Source: a virus
IMG/VR virus record: IMGVR_UViG_3300046794_000137
Span: 1 to 34,065 of that record
Length of the DNA stretch: 34,065 bases
Direction: 5' to 3' (one strand)
Part shown: one piece after another, positions 20,779-28,500 of the stretch
Layout of the letters: the number at the start of each line of letters is the position of its first letter
Numbering within the stretch: the first letter of the stretch is position 1
Notes under the pieces: generated by a model
Told to the model about the DNA's origin: nothing
Seen by the model: the letters and a program-made list of their open reading frames with translations, nothing else
Databases searched by the model: none
Made by a program: the position numbers and the translations under genes

Positions 20779-21990
20779 ATGACCGATACAACCGAACTGC
20801 TAAAGAACATCTCCGCTGAGCTGGCCAAGGCCTCCAGCGAGTTCAGCGCGAAGGCCGAGGCCGCCTTGGGCGAAGCGAAGAAAGCGGGCTCTCTGTCTGC
20901 TGAAACGAAGGCTACGGTCGACGAGCTTGCGTTGAAATTCAACTCGCTGACCGAAGCCGAAAAGCAACTCAAGTCGCAACTGGGTGAGCTGGAACAGGAA
21001 TTCGCCCGACTGCCAGCAGCCAGTTCGCCCCAGACCCGCGAAGGCCTGGGCGCTACCGTGGTGAAAAGCGAAGCCCTGAAGGCTTTCGCCGCCAGCCTGG
21101 AAGGCGGCAAGCGCGTCAACATCCCCGTCAGCGCTGCGCTGCTGTCCACTGATGTGGCCCAGGGCGTAGTTGAACCCCAGCGCTTGCCAGGTATTGACGT
21201 AGCGCCGAAACAGCGCCTGTTCATTCGTGACCTGATCGCGCCCGGTCGTACCTCGTCCCCTGCGATTTTCTGGGTTCAGCAGACCGGCTTCACCAACGCT
21301 GCGAAGGTCGTGGCCGAGGGCACTCAAAAGCCGTACTCCAACATCACGTTCGCTTCGAAGCTGACCGCTGTGTCCACCATTGCGCACATGTTCAAAGCCT
21401 CCAAGCAAATCTTGGACGACTTCGCGCAGCTGCAGTCCACCATCGACGTGGAAATGCGCTACGGCCTGAAGTACGCCGAGGAGCAGGAAATTCTCTTCGG
21501 TGACGGCACCGGTGTGCACCTGCACGGCATCGTGCCGCAGGCCTCCGTCTTCGATGCTGCGTTCGACGTTGAAGGTCAGACCGGTATCGACGATCTGCGC
21601 CTGGCCATGCTGCAGGCGCAACTGGCTCGCCTGCCTGCCAGCGGTCACGTCTTGCACTTCATCGATTGGGCGAAGATCGAGCTGACCAAGGACAGCTTGG
21701 GCCGTTACATCCTGGCGAATCCGCTGGGCCTGGCCGGTCCGATGCTGTGGGGTCTGCCGGTGGTGGCCACCGAGGCCGCTGGCTTCCAGGGCAAGTTCCT
21801 GACCGGGGCATTCCAGACCGGCGCTCAGCTGTTTGATCGTGAGGACGCCAACGTGGTGATCTCCACCGAAAACGCCGACGACTTCGAGAAGAACCTCATC
21901 TCGATTCGCTGCGAAGAGCGGGCCGCGTTGGCGGTGAAACGCCCGGAAGCATTTATCTACGGTTCGTTCACCCCGCCAGCAGCACCTTAA
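20779..21990 (+). CDS. Major capsid protein (HK97 gp5 family)
   Basis: 403 residues. N-terminal coiled-coil scaffold (about 1-85, rich in Lys, Glu, Ala and ending near RLPAASSPQTREG) that the neighbouring protease probably removes, then the HK97 fold: FIRDLIAPGRTSSPAIFWVQ, LKYAEEQEILFGDGTG and the C-terminal GLPVVATEAAGFQGKFLTGA. It forms the icosahedral shell. Whether it cross-links like HK97 cannot be judged from the sequence. Confidence 0.95.
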   Translation: MTDTTELLKNISAELAKASSEFSAKAEAALGEAKKAGSLSAETKATVDELALKFNSLTEAEKQLKSQLGELEQEFARLPAASSPQTREGLGATVVKSEALKAFAASLEGGKRVNIPVSAALLSTDVAQGVVEPQRLPGIDVAPKQRLFIRDLIAPGRTSSPAIFWVQQTGFTNAAKVVAEGTQKPYSNITFASKLTAVSTIAHMFKASKQILDDFAQLQSTIDVEMRYGLKYAEEQEILFGDGTGVHLHGIVPQASVFDAAFDVEGQTGIDDLRLAMLQAQLARLPASGHVLHFIDWAKIELTKDSLGRYILANPLGLAGPMLWGLPVVATEAAGFQGKFLTGAFQTGAQLFDREDANVVISTENADDFEKNLISIRCEERAALAVKRPEAFIYGSFTPPAAP

Positions 21991-22033
21991 CCCCTGACCG
22001 GGCTGTCCTCGCGGCAGCCCACTGGAGGCAACC

Positions 22034-22285
22034 ATGAAACTGAAAACCTTGAAGCCGTTGTACCTGGGCGGCGAGACCCTGGTGGAAGGGACGTCGTTCG
22101 TAACCATCGAGCAGCACGGTCGTGAGCTCATCCAAAAGGGGTACGCCGAGCCGGACACCTCCGAGGATGAACCGGCGGTGACCCTGGGTGATGACGAAGG
22201 CGTTTCGGCGGGCGCGCTCACCAGCGGCTCGGTAGATATCTCGCCAAAAACCGAGAAGCCCAAGAAACCAGCGAAAGGCGCCTGA
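22034..22285 (+). CDS. Small head-region protein (83 aa)
   Basis: 83 residues with strong CTGGAGG site. The N-terminal KLKTLKPLYLGGETLVEGTS then ITIEQ-like VTIEQHGRELIQKGYAEPD resembles small beta proteins often placed after the capsid gene in siphophages; the second half is a flexible acidic/Lys-Pro tail. It could be a head decoration or connector accessory; not proven. Confidence 0.7.
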   Translation: MKLKTLKPLYLGGETLVEGTSFVTIEQHGRELIQKGYAEPDTSEDEPAVTLGDDEGVSAGALTSGSVDISPKTEKPKKPAKGA

Positions 22286-22287
22286 TC

Positions 22288-22629
22288 ATGTCGGTGATCG
22301 ATATCGAAGTGGCGATGCAGCATTGCCACGCCGAGGACGTTGACCGTTCGGACGTTCTGCTCAAGCTGGAAGCGGCTGAAGAATCGGCGGCTATGTATCT
22401 CAACCGGTCGTTCTACGCCGACACCGACGCGATGGCTGAGGCCGTGCTGGCCGGTACCGCTGGCGATGATCCGATCGTCATCACCAAATCGATCACCGCC
22501 GCCTGCCTGCTGATCCTCGGCAACTTGTATGCAAACCGCGAAGACACCGTGGTGGGCGTCAGTGTGGCGGAACTGCCGCAGGGCTCGCGCTCTTTGTTGA
22601 GCCCTTATCGCGTAGGGCTGGGGGTCTGA
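22288..22629 (+). CDS. Head-tail connector (HK97 gp6-like)
   Basis: 113 residues, mostly helical: EVAMQHCHAEDVDRSDVLLKLEAAEE and ITKSITAACLLILGNLYANRE, followed by LPQGSRSLLSPYRVGLGV, the C-terminal pattern of the gp6/Phage_connect_1 family. It forms the ring below the portal. Overlaps the next gene by one base (TGATG). Confidence 0.88.
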   Translation: MSVIDIEVAMQHCHAEDVDRSDVLLKLEAAEESAAMYLNRSFYADTDAMAEAVLAGTAGDDPIVITKSITAACLLILGNLYANREDTVVGVSVAELPQGSRSLLSPYRVGLGV

Positions 22630-22967
22630 TGAGAGCCGGTCGATTGCGTCATGAATGCTCGGTCATGAGCTACCAGCAAACCAGCGACGGTATGGGCGGC
22701 GGGGAAAGCGGCTGGATTGAATTGCGCAAGCTCCGCGCTGAAATCACGATGCCGACCGGACGAACTGCCGTGGTGGCCCAGCAGATCGAGGCGCAGATAT
22801 CGGCGGAGATTCGCTGCCGTCCATCCCCGGGCCTGATCGCCGGGTTGCGCTTGGTCCACGGCAGCATCGTCTATCTAATCGAGGCGTCACTGCTGGACAA
22901 CGACCGTACGATGTTGCGGCTGTTGTGCTCGGTGGTGCCAGCATCCCAATTGAAAGCAGGGGGTTGA
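22629..22967 (+). CDS. Head-closure/adaptor protein (gp7-like)
   Basis: 112 residues of the phage head-tail joining family: MRAGRLRHECSVMSYQQTSD with GMGGGESGW, then beta-rich RAEITMPTGRTAVVAQQIEAQI and a C-terminal LRLLCSVVPA. A small beta-barrel that closes the filled head and presents the tail attachment surface. Directly follows the gp6-like gene. Confidence 0.88.
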   Translation: MRAGRLRHECSVMSYQQTSDGMGGGESGWIELRKLRAEITMPTGRTAVVAQQIEAQISAEIRCRPSPGLIAGLRLVHGSIVYLIEASLLDNDRTMLRLLCSVVPASQLKAGG

Positions 22968-22968
22968 T

Positions 22969-23391
22969 ATGGCCAGGCGTTCCCGTGGTGATTTCAAGCT
23001 GCGCGGTCTTCTGCGGCGGATCGGCAACCAGATGGAAAGCGATCTCCGTCCTGCGATGGTCCGGGCATCCGAGATGGTCCTGGCTACTCAAAAGGACCTG
23101 ATTCCCAAGGATACCCACAAGGCGGAAGAAGCCTTGGAGGCGTTCGTGTCGAAATCCGGGCTGGATGCGCAGATCGGCATCCGTGGCAAGCGCGACAACC
23201 GGAAGTTTTTCTATGGGAAATTTCTGGAGTACGGCACCAAGCAGTACAAGTTCGGTAATGGCGTGATGGCCGCGCGCCCGGCACACCCGTGGCTGCGACC
23301 CTCTATCGACCTGCACCGGGACGACATTGTCTTGCTCATCAGGAACGCTATTACCAGCACCCTTGCAATGGCCGCCCGGGAGGCCAAATGA
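22969..23391 (+). CDS. HK97 gp10-like tail component
   Basis: 140 residues: RSRGDFKLRGLLRRIGNQM, then VRASEMVLATQKDLIPKDTH, FFYGKFLEYGTKQYKFGNG and MAARPAHPWLRPSIDLHRDD, the last two being hallmarks of the HK97-gp10 family (tail completion/adaptor). Basic N-terminus. ATGA overlap with the next gene. Confidence 0.9.
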   Translation: MARRSRGDFKLRGLLRRIGNQMESDLRPAMVRASEMVLATQKDLIPKDTHKAEEALEAFVSKSGLDAQIGIRGKRDNRKFFYGKFLEYGTKQYKFGNGVMAARPAHPWLRPSIDLHRDDIVLLIRNAITSTLAMAAREAK

Positions 23392-23783
23392 GTGATCCAT
23401 CGCTTGCGCTACAGACGGCGCTGTATCAGCGGCTGACAGCGGCACTTGCGGCCCAGTCTGTGCCTGTGTACGACGCCGTGCCTAATGGCACGCCTTATCC
23501 CTACGTGACCCTCGATTATGAGGCCGTGGATAACACCACCCCGATTTCCGGCAGAAAGCGAGAAAACCGCCTGTTCTACCTGTCGGTCTGGTCGAACTAC
23601 AAAGGCCAGGCCGAGGTAAAGCGCATCAACGCCGCAATTGCTGAGGCCCTAGACGAGCAACCGCTGGCGCTGAGCACCGGCGCCGCCGTCTCGGTCCGGG
23701 TCCTGCGCACTGGCACCAATCGTGAGCCGGATGGCGTGACCTACATGGGCTCCGTCACGCTTCGAATCATCACCCAGCACTGA
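23388..23783 (+). CDS. Tail completion protein (DUF3168)
   Basis: 131 residues from ATG 23388, coupled to the previous gene; the longer open frame upstream is an overlap artefact. The DUF3168 pattern is clear: ALQTALYQRLTAALAAQSVP then VYDAVPNGTPYPYVTLDYEA, FYLSVWSNYKGQAEVKRI and a beta-rich end. Homologues close the tail tube end or link the tail to the head. It is followed by a terminator before the tail tube gene. Confidence 0.9.
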   Translation: MSDPSLALQTALYQRLTAALAAQSVPVYDAVPNGTPYPYVTLDYEAVDNTTPISGRKRENRLFYLSVWSNYKGQAEVKRINAAIAEALDEQPLALSTGAAVSVRVLRTGTNREPDGVTYMGSVTLRIITQH

Positions 23784-23804
23784 TATTGCCGAGCAACACC
23801 AGCA

Positions 23805-23826
23805 CCCGCCATTGAGCGGGTTTTTT
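23805..23826 (+). terminator. Intrinsic terminator before tail tube gene
   Basis: CCCGC (23805-23809) pairs with GCGGG (23816-23820), followed by six T residues. It sits inside the late operon, so late polymerase must be antiterminated, or the terminator tunes the level of tail genes. Confidence 0.75.
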
Positions 23827-23853
23827 CGTTTCATCCGCGCCCTGGAGGGCAAC

Positions 23854-24324
23854 ATGGCTATTAAAACTTCTGCCGGTATCACGCTCAAGATCGGGCCGGC
23901 GCACAACGTTACCTATGGCGAAGACACAGCAGGCCGAACCGCAGCAGTCACCGCGCTGAAAGCGCTCATCTACAAGGAAATCGGCGAAGTCGAGGACGCG
24001 GGCGAACTGGGCGATGAGGCCTCGACCGCCGACTTTACCGCGCTGGCCAACCGCCGTAAGCGCAAAGTGAAGGGCACCTTCGACGCGGGCACCCAGCAAG
24101 TCACCCTCGGCGAAGATCCGGACGACGATGGCCAGGATGCCATCAAGGCGGCGCTGGCCAGTGATTCGAACTTCGCCGTCATGATGGATTACGGCGACGG
24201 CACTGCCGACTACTACCTGGTCCAGGTGCTCAGCTTCCGCAAACAGATTGGCAGTGCCGACTCCATTCGCAAGGCTTCGGTGTCGCTGGCGATCAACTCC
24301 GCGATCTACGAAGACAAGCCGTAA
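23854..24324 (+). CDS. Major tail tube protein
   Basis: 156 residues from ATG 23854 with CTGGAGG upstream. Starts MAIKTSAGITLKIGPAHNVTY and has a beta-rich C-terminus (RKASVSLAINSAIYED) typical of siphophage tail tube subunits; the middle loop TFDAGTQQVTLGEDPDDDG is acidic. The family assignment rests on position (just before the chaperone and tape measure genes) and composition. Followed by a very stable UUCG hairpin. Confidence 0.8.
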   Translation: MAIKTSAGITLKIGPAHNVTYGEDTAGRTAAVTALKALIYKEIGEVEDAGELGDEASTADFTALANRRKRKVKGTFDAGTQQVTLGEDPDDDGQDAIKAALASDSNFAVMMDYGDGTADYYLVQVLSFRKQIGSADSIRKASVSLAINSAIYEDKP

Positions 24325-24329
24325 CCCGC

Positions 24330-24347
24330 CCGGGGCTTCGGCCCCGG
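24330..24347 (+). terminator. UUCG-loop hairpin after tail tube gene
   Basis: CCGGGGC (24330-24336), loop TTCG, GCCCCGG (24341-24347). The cUUCGg loop makes it exceptionally stable. There is no T-run, so it is more likely an mRNA 3'-end protector or pause site than a full terminator. Confidence 0.55.
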
Positions 24348-24398
24348 CATCACCCTCATTCCCCTCCTGAACCATTCAGACCCTTAAGGTAAAATCAC

Positions 24399-24758
24399 AT
24401 GTCCAAGACTGACCACGGCACCGTTGAAGTAAATATCGGCGCAGACACCTACATCCTGGCTTTCAACCTGAAGGCCGTGAAGCGCATCGAGCGCGTGTTC
24501 GGCGGCATCCTGCCCGCCATGCAAGAAGTGCAGAAATTCAACCTGGGCGCCGTTGTCCAAGTGGTCGCCGCCGGTGCTGGCCTGGCGTTGAAGCCGAAGG
24601 AAGTTGAAGAGCTGGAAGAGCAAATCTACGACACCGGCATGATCAGCATCACGCCGTCGCTCGTTGAATACCTGTCCGCGCTGCTGAACCCAGCAGCCAA
24701 GGCGGCCGAGCAACTGGACGCCGCTGTTGAAGACTCGAAAAAAACCGCAAAAAAGTAA
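24399..24758 (+). CDS. Tail assembly chaperone (gpG-like), 0-frame product
   Basis: 119 residues, in the position of lambda G. Begins MSKTDHGTVEVNIGADTYIL and has FNLKAVKRIERVFGGILPAM and a helical end finishing in AVEDSKKTAKK. It ends at TAA 24756-24758 directly after a slippery A-AAA-AAG heptamer, so a fraction of ribosomes should shift -1 and make a longer fusion (see next entry). The chaperone coats the tape measure protein during tail assembly. Confidence 0.85.
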   Translation: MSKTDHGTVEVNIGADTYILAFNLKAVKRIERVFGGILPAMQEVQKFNLGAVVQVVAAGAGLALKPKEVEELEEQIYDTGMISITPSLVEYLSALLNPAAKAAEQLDAAVEDSKKTAKK

Positions 24759-25027
24759 AGCGGCCTGAGAACGGTAGCTATGTCGACGAATTGTTCGGCA
24801 TAGCTACCGGCTGCCTGTGCTGGCCGCCGAGCGAGGCCTGGTCTGTCGCTGTGCCTGAGATCCTGCTGGCCTGGGATGCGAAGGTGGAGTTTTTGCGCAG
24901 CACCAGTCCTTTCGGATCGGGCAGCAAGAAGGCGGGGCCACCTGCGCCACCCGAAGATGAAACCCGGGACGAGAAGCGCGAGCGCATCAGGGCGCAGATG
25001 AATGCCCGCAAGGTGCGGAGCCATTGA
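24399..25027 (+). CDS. Tail assembly chaperone -1 frameshift product (gpGT-like)
   Basis: The 0-frame reading 24399-24755 would join the -1 frame from 24755 (GTA AAG CGG...) to the TGA at 25025-25027, adding about 90 residues: VKRPENGSYVDELFGIATG, then LCWPPSEAWSVAVPEIL and a charged end (ETRDEKRERIRAQMNARK). The added part lacks its own ribosome binding site and is open over its whole length. Slippery site 24749-24755 is A-AAA-AAG in the right phase. The fused T-like part binds the tail tube protein in lambda. Confidence 0.8.
24749..24809 (+). promoter_or_regulatory. Programmed -1 frameshift signal with stem-loop
   Basis: Heptamer A-AAA-AAG at 24749-24755 in the 0-frame phase GCA-AAA-AAG-TAA. 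Sixteen bases downstream, CGGTAGCTATG (24772-24782) and CATAGCTACCG (24799-24809) form a perfect 11-bp stem with a 16-base loop. Spacing is longer than the usual 5-9 bases, so the stem may act partly as a stimulator or only modulate the rate. Confidence 0.75.
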
Positions 25028-25082
25028 TAGCGCAGCCAAGAAGCGGATTTGATAGGGTTAGGCGTTTCAGGGAGGAAATCTG

Positions 25083-25520
25083 ATGATCGCCGTACTCTTG
25101 ATCGTGATAATTGTGATTTTGGCGCCTTGGGTGCTGGGGCTGCTGGTTGCCGCTGCTGCGGTTTATGGGACTTGGGTTCTTGTCGTTGCCGGTGTCAGCG
25201 CCGCAGCCTTGACGGTCATCGGCATAATTCTGACTGTGCGGGCTTTATTTTTTCCGAAAGAAACTGCGGCAGATCGCCTGGCTGCATCGAATCGCGAGTT
25301 CAACAAGAGGTATCTGCAGGAGGCTCGAGCGAAGAGAGCCACCGGCGGGGCTGAGGCATCGGATATCCCGTCGCGGGCGCCGGTTGAGGCTGTCCCCGTC
25401 CAAATCTCTCGGGCCTACACGCCTAAAATGATTGACTGCCCGCACTGTGCGCAGTCGATCCCTCGCGGCGGACTCTTCTGCCCCAATTGTGGGAAAGACC
25501 CGAAGCTTGTGCGTCGGTAG
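25083..25520 (+). CDS. Membrane protein with C-terminal zinc ribbon (probable moron)
   Basis: 145 residues with GGGAGG site. Two hydrophobic segments (about 3-27 and 29-54) at the N-terminus, a charged linker, and a C-terminal zinc ribbon CPHCAQSIPRGG / FCPNCGKDP (about 118-140). It is inserted between the tail chaperone and tape measure genes, where no structural gene is needed, and ends in two tandem terminators. HK97 carries its exclusion protein gp15, also a membrane protein, in the tail gene region, so a superinfection-exclusion role is an attractive inference. A possible own promoter: TTGATA (25024-25029) and TTTGAT (25048-25053), 18-base spacing, weak. Confidence 0.75.
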   Translation: MIAVLLIVIIVILAPWVLGLLVAAAAVYGTWVLVVAGVSAAALTVIGIILTVRALFFPKETAADRLAASNREFNKRYLQEARAKRATGGAEASDIPSRAPVEAVPVQISRAYTPKMIDCPHCAQSIPRGGLFCPNCGKDPKLVRR

Positions 25521-25531
25521 CAGTGTTACAC

Positions 25532-25552
25532 CCCGCCTTGGGCGGGTTTTTT
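25532..25552 (+). terminator. Intrinsic terminator after moron (first)
   Basis: CCCGCC (25532-25537), loop TTG, GGCGGG (25541-25546) and six T residues. A strong classical terminator between the moron and the tape measure gene. Confidence 0.85.
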
Positions 25553-25555
25553 ATG

Positions 25556-25579
25556 ACCGCTCAATAGGCGGTTTTTTTT
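25556..25579 (+). terminator. Intrinsic terminator after moron (second)
   Basis: ACCGC (25556-25560) pairs with GCGGT (25568-25572), followed by a run of eight T residues. The pair of terminators is typical of independently transcribed morons and must be passed by antiterminated late polymerase to reach the tape measure gene. Confidence 0.75.
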
Positions 25580-25595
25580 CGCCCGGAGAAAGTAC

Positions 25596-28500
25596 ATGGC
25601 AGGTCAAGAAGTCCAGGGGATGTTGATTCGCCTTGAGGCGACAACGGCGCAGCTCCGTCAGGAAATGGCTCGCGCCGACTCGACCGTGGCCCAGGTCTCC
25701 GGGCGCATTGACTCACAACTGAGTCGCGTAGACAGCGCCTTTGACCAGGTTGGTCAGAGCGCTCGAGCGGCTGGCGACCTGGTCAAGACCGCGCTGGCGG
25801 GGGCCGTCAGCGCCGCCGGATTGAGCGAGTTGCTCAGGCATGCCGAGGCTTACACGACTGTAGCGAACCGGTTGAAGCTGGTAACCACGAACGCCACGGA
25901 ATTCACAGCCGCCCAACGCGCCGTGTTTGATATCGCTCAGCGTTCTGGCCAGCCACTGACAACCACGGCAGAGCTGTATCAGCGGATCGCAACGAACCAG
26001 AAAGAGCTGAAGCTTTCCGGCCAGGGTGTTGCCGGGATTGTTGAAACCATTGCTAAAACGATGGTGATCAGTGGTTCTTCCACCGAGTCGGCGAACGCCG
26101 CATTGATCCAGCTGGGGCAAGCGTTCGCGTCCGGCGTGCTGCGCGGCGAAGAGCTGAATTCGGTCATGGAGCAGGCCCCGGCTTTGGCTCAGGCGATCGC
26201 CAAGGGCATGGGTGTGTCGGTTGGCGCTCTGCGCTCGCTGGGCGCTGCTGGCAAGCTCACAGCTGATTCTGTGGTTAAAGCACTTCAGGCCCAGGCTTCA
26301 GCTGTGAACGAGCAATTTGGGAAAATGCAGAACACTGTCAGCACGGGCATGACACGGCTGGATAACTCGGCAACAAACCTGATCGGCAAATTCGACCAGG
26401 CAACGAGCACAAGCTCCAAGCTTTCCGATGTGCTGACCGGAATGGCAAAAAGCCTGGACTCGGTGTCTGCAAATGGTGCCTCGTTCGCAGATACCGTGGC
26501 GCGGGTTTCAAACGTGGCGGAAACCCTGGCAGTTGTTATTGGCGCGCGCCTGGCCGTGTCCGCCGGGCAGGCAGCTCTGTCCTTTGTGTCGGCGACGAAG
26601 GCGTCAATCGAGCAAACAGCAGCACTGATCCGCGCAACGATAGCCGCTGATGCCGCCGTCGTCGCTGATGCTGCCACGGCAAAACAGGCAGTGCTGACAG
26701 CTCAGTCCCGCCAAGCTGACGCTAAGGCCATGCTCGAACGGGCAGGCGTGGAATTAGCCACAGCAGAGCAAAAAGTGGCTGCTGATCGAATGCGCCAGGC
26801 ATCAGAAATCGGCAATATGAAGTTCACGCAGGCGGCTCTGACTTCCGAAAGACAACTCGAGCTCGTGCGGCACTCCGCGCAAATTACTGACGTTGGGCGG
26901 GCACAATCTGTCGCCCGCATGGGCGAGCTGCGACAGGCTGAAACAGCCATGATTAACCAGGTCAGAGCCGCTGAAATCGCCTTGGCCGAGACCACGGTAG
27001 CCACGTCCGTCGAGATTCAGGCGGCATATCAGGCGAAGACCGCAGCGGCTGCGGGTTACGCGGAAACCAAGCTTGCGACAAACGAAGCCATAGCAGTTTC
27101 TGAGAGAACGGCTGCCGCTGCCACTGTCACATCGAGGTCGGTGGCCGGTCTTTCTGCTGCGGGCGGCGGCCTGCTGGGACTTTTGACAGGCCCTGTAGGG
27201 CTCATTGCAATGGCGGGCCTTGTTGCGGTTTCGTTCCTGAACTTCGGCAGCAGCGCGGATACCGCCACAAAAGCATTGATTGATCAAAATCTCACTGTGG
27301 TCGACAGCATCGCTAAGTTCAAAGAGCTAGGCGAAGCTCAGCGAACGTTACAGGTCTCCACATGGACGGAAAAGCAGACCGAGGCGCTCAATGATGTCAG
27401 CAAAGCGCTGAACGAATACTCGTTGCGCGGCCAAGAAGCGTTCTACAACTTGGGTATGGCGGGCACTCAGGGAGCGGAAACCTTCGTAAAAATGATGGAT
27501 GAGGTGCGTGCAGGATCTCGCTCGCTCGACAGCGTGACTCAATGGGTCAAGGAAAACAGCGCGATCCTGCCTCAATACAAGACAATGCTCGAGCAGACGG
27601 CGGCTGCGTATGAAATCAACGGCGTCAAAGCTGACAAGTACGGCAAGCTTCTCAGCCAGGTTGGCACTGCTACCACGTCAGTTACCATCGAAACTGGAAA
27701 GCTCGCGGAGGCGCAACAGGTGTCGTCCGGGCAAAGTGCAGCGAACGTTGCAGCCTGGGACAAGTACTATGCGCAGCTGATCAAAACTCGTGATCTGCTC
27801 GGCGCCAACACCGAGGCTGAAGCGGCGTATACGGCCGCACGAATGGGGGCCACTCCTGCGCAGGTCGCTGCCGCCAAGCTCATCGGCGAGCAGACGGATA
27901 CACTGAAGGCGTATCAGGAAGCGATTAAGCAGAGCAACGAAGTCGAAAAAGCGGCGCTCAAAATCAAGCTGGCCTCGCTTTATGCGGCCGAAGATGCGCA
28001 GAACGAGGCCGCTGCCGCTCAGAAAAAGGCGCTGGAAGACACCGCCAAGGCAGCCGAAGCGAGCGCTGGTCGCCAGGTCACCGCAATGCAGCAGGTCATT
28101 GATCAGACCCTTCGAGTCGTTCAAGGCCAGAGTCTGCTACTAGTGCAGCCTCAGAAACAAAACAATCTCTCCGGCGCAGCGCTGCTTACCTTTGGGGGCG
28201 CAACGCCGACAGCCCCAGTAGTGCCGAAGGCTTCGCCTGACGAGCGTGCAGCGGCCGCCATTGCCCAGCTCGACGCCACCACTGAAGCCAACAAGCGCGT
28301 AGACAAGGCCGCGAACGCCGCCGCTGCCGCACTCAAGGCCCAGGCCAAAGCGCTTCAGGACCTGCTGGACAAGTCGGGTATCTCGACTAAGGCGGCGAAC
28401 GACATGGCCGACGCCTACCTGGGCGGCGCCGACAACGTCCGGGCAATGACAATCCAGCAGAAGATCGAAGAGGAACTGCTCAAGACCGGCGCCGGTGCGC

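Noticed and set aside
20800-22329. 509-aa open frame on the minus strand opposite the capsid gene
   Set aside because: The opposite strand encodes the HK97-type capsid protein. The reverse frame is a codon-bias shadow.
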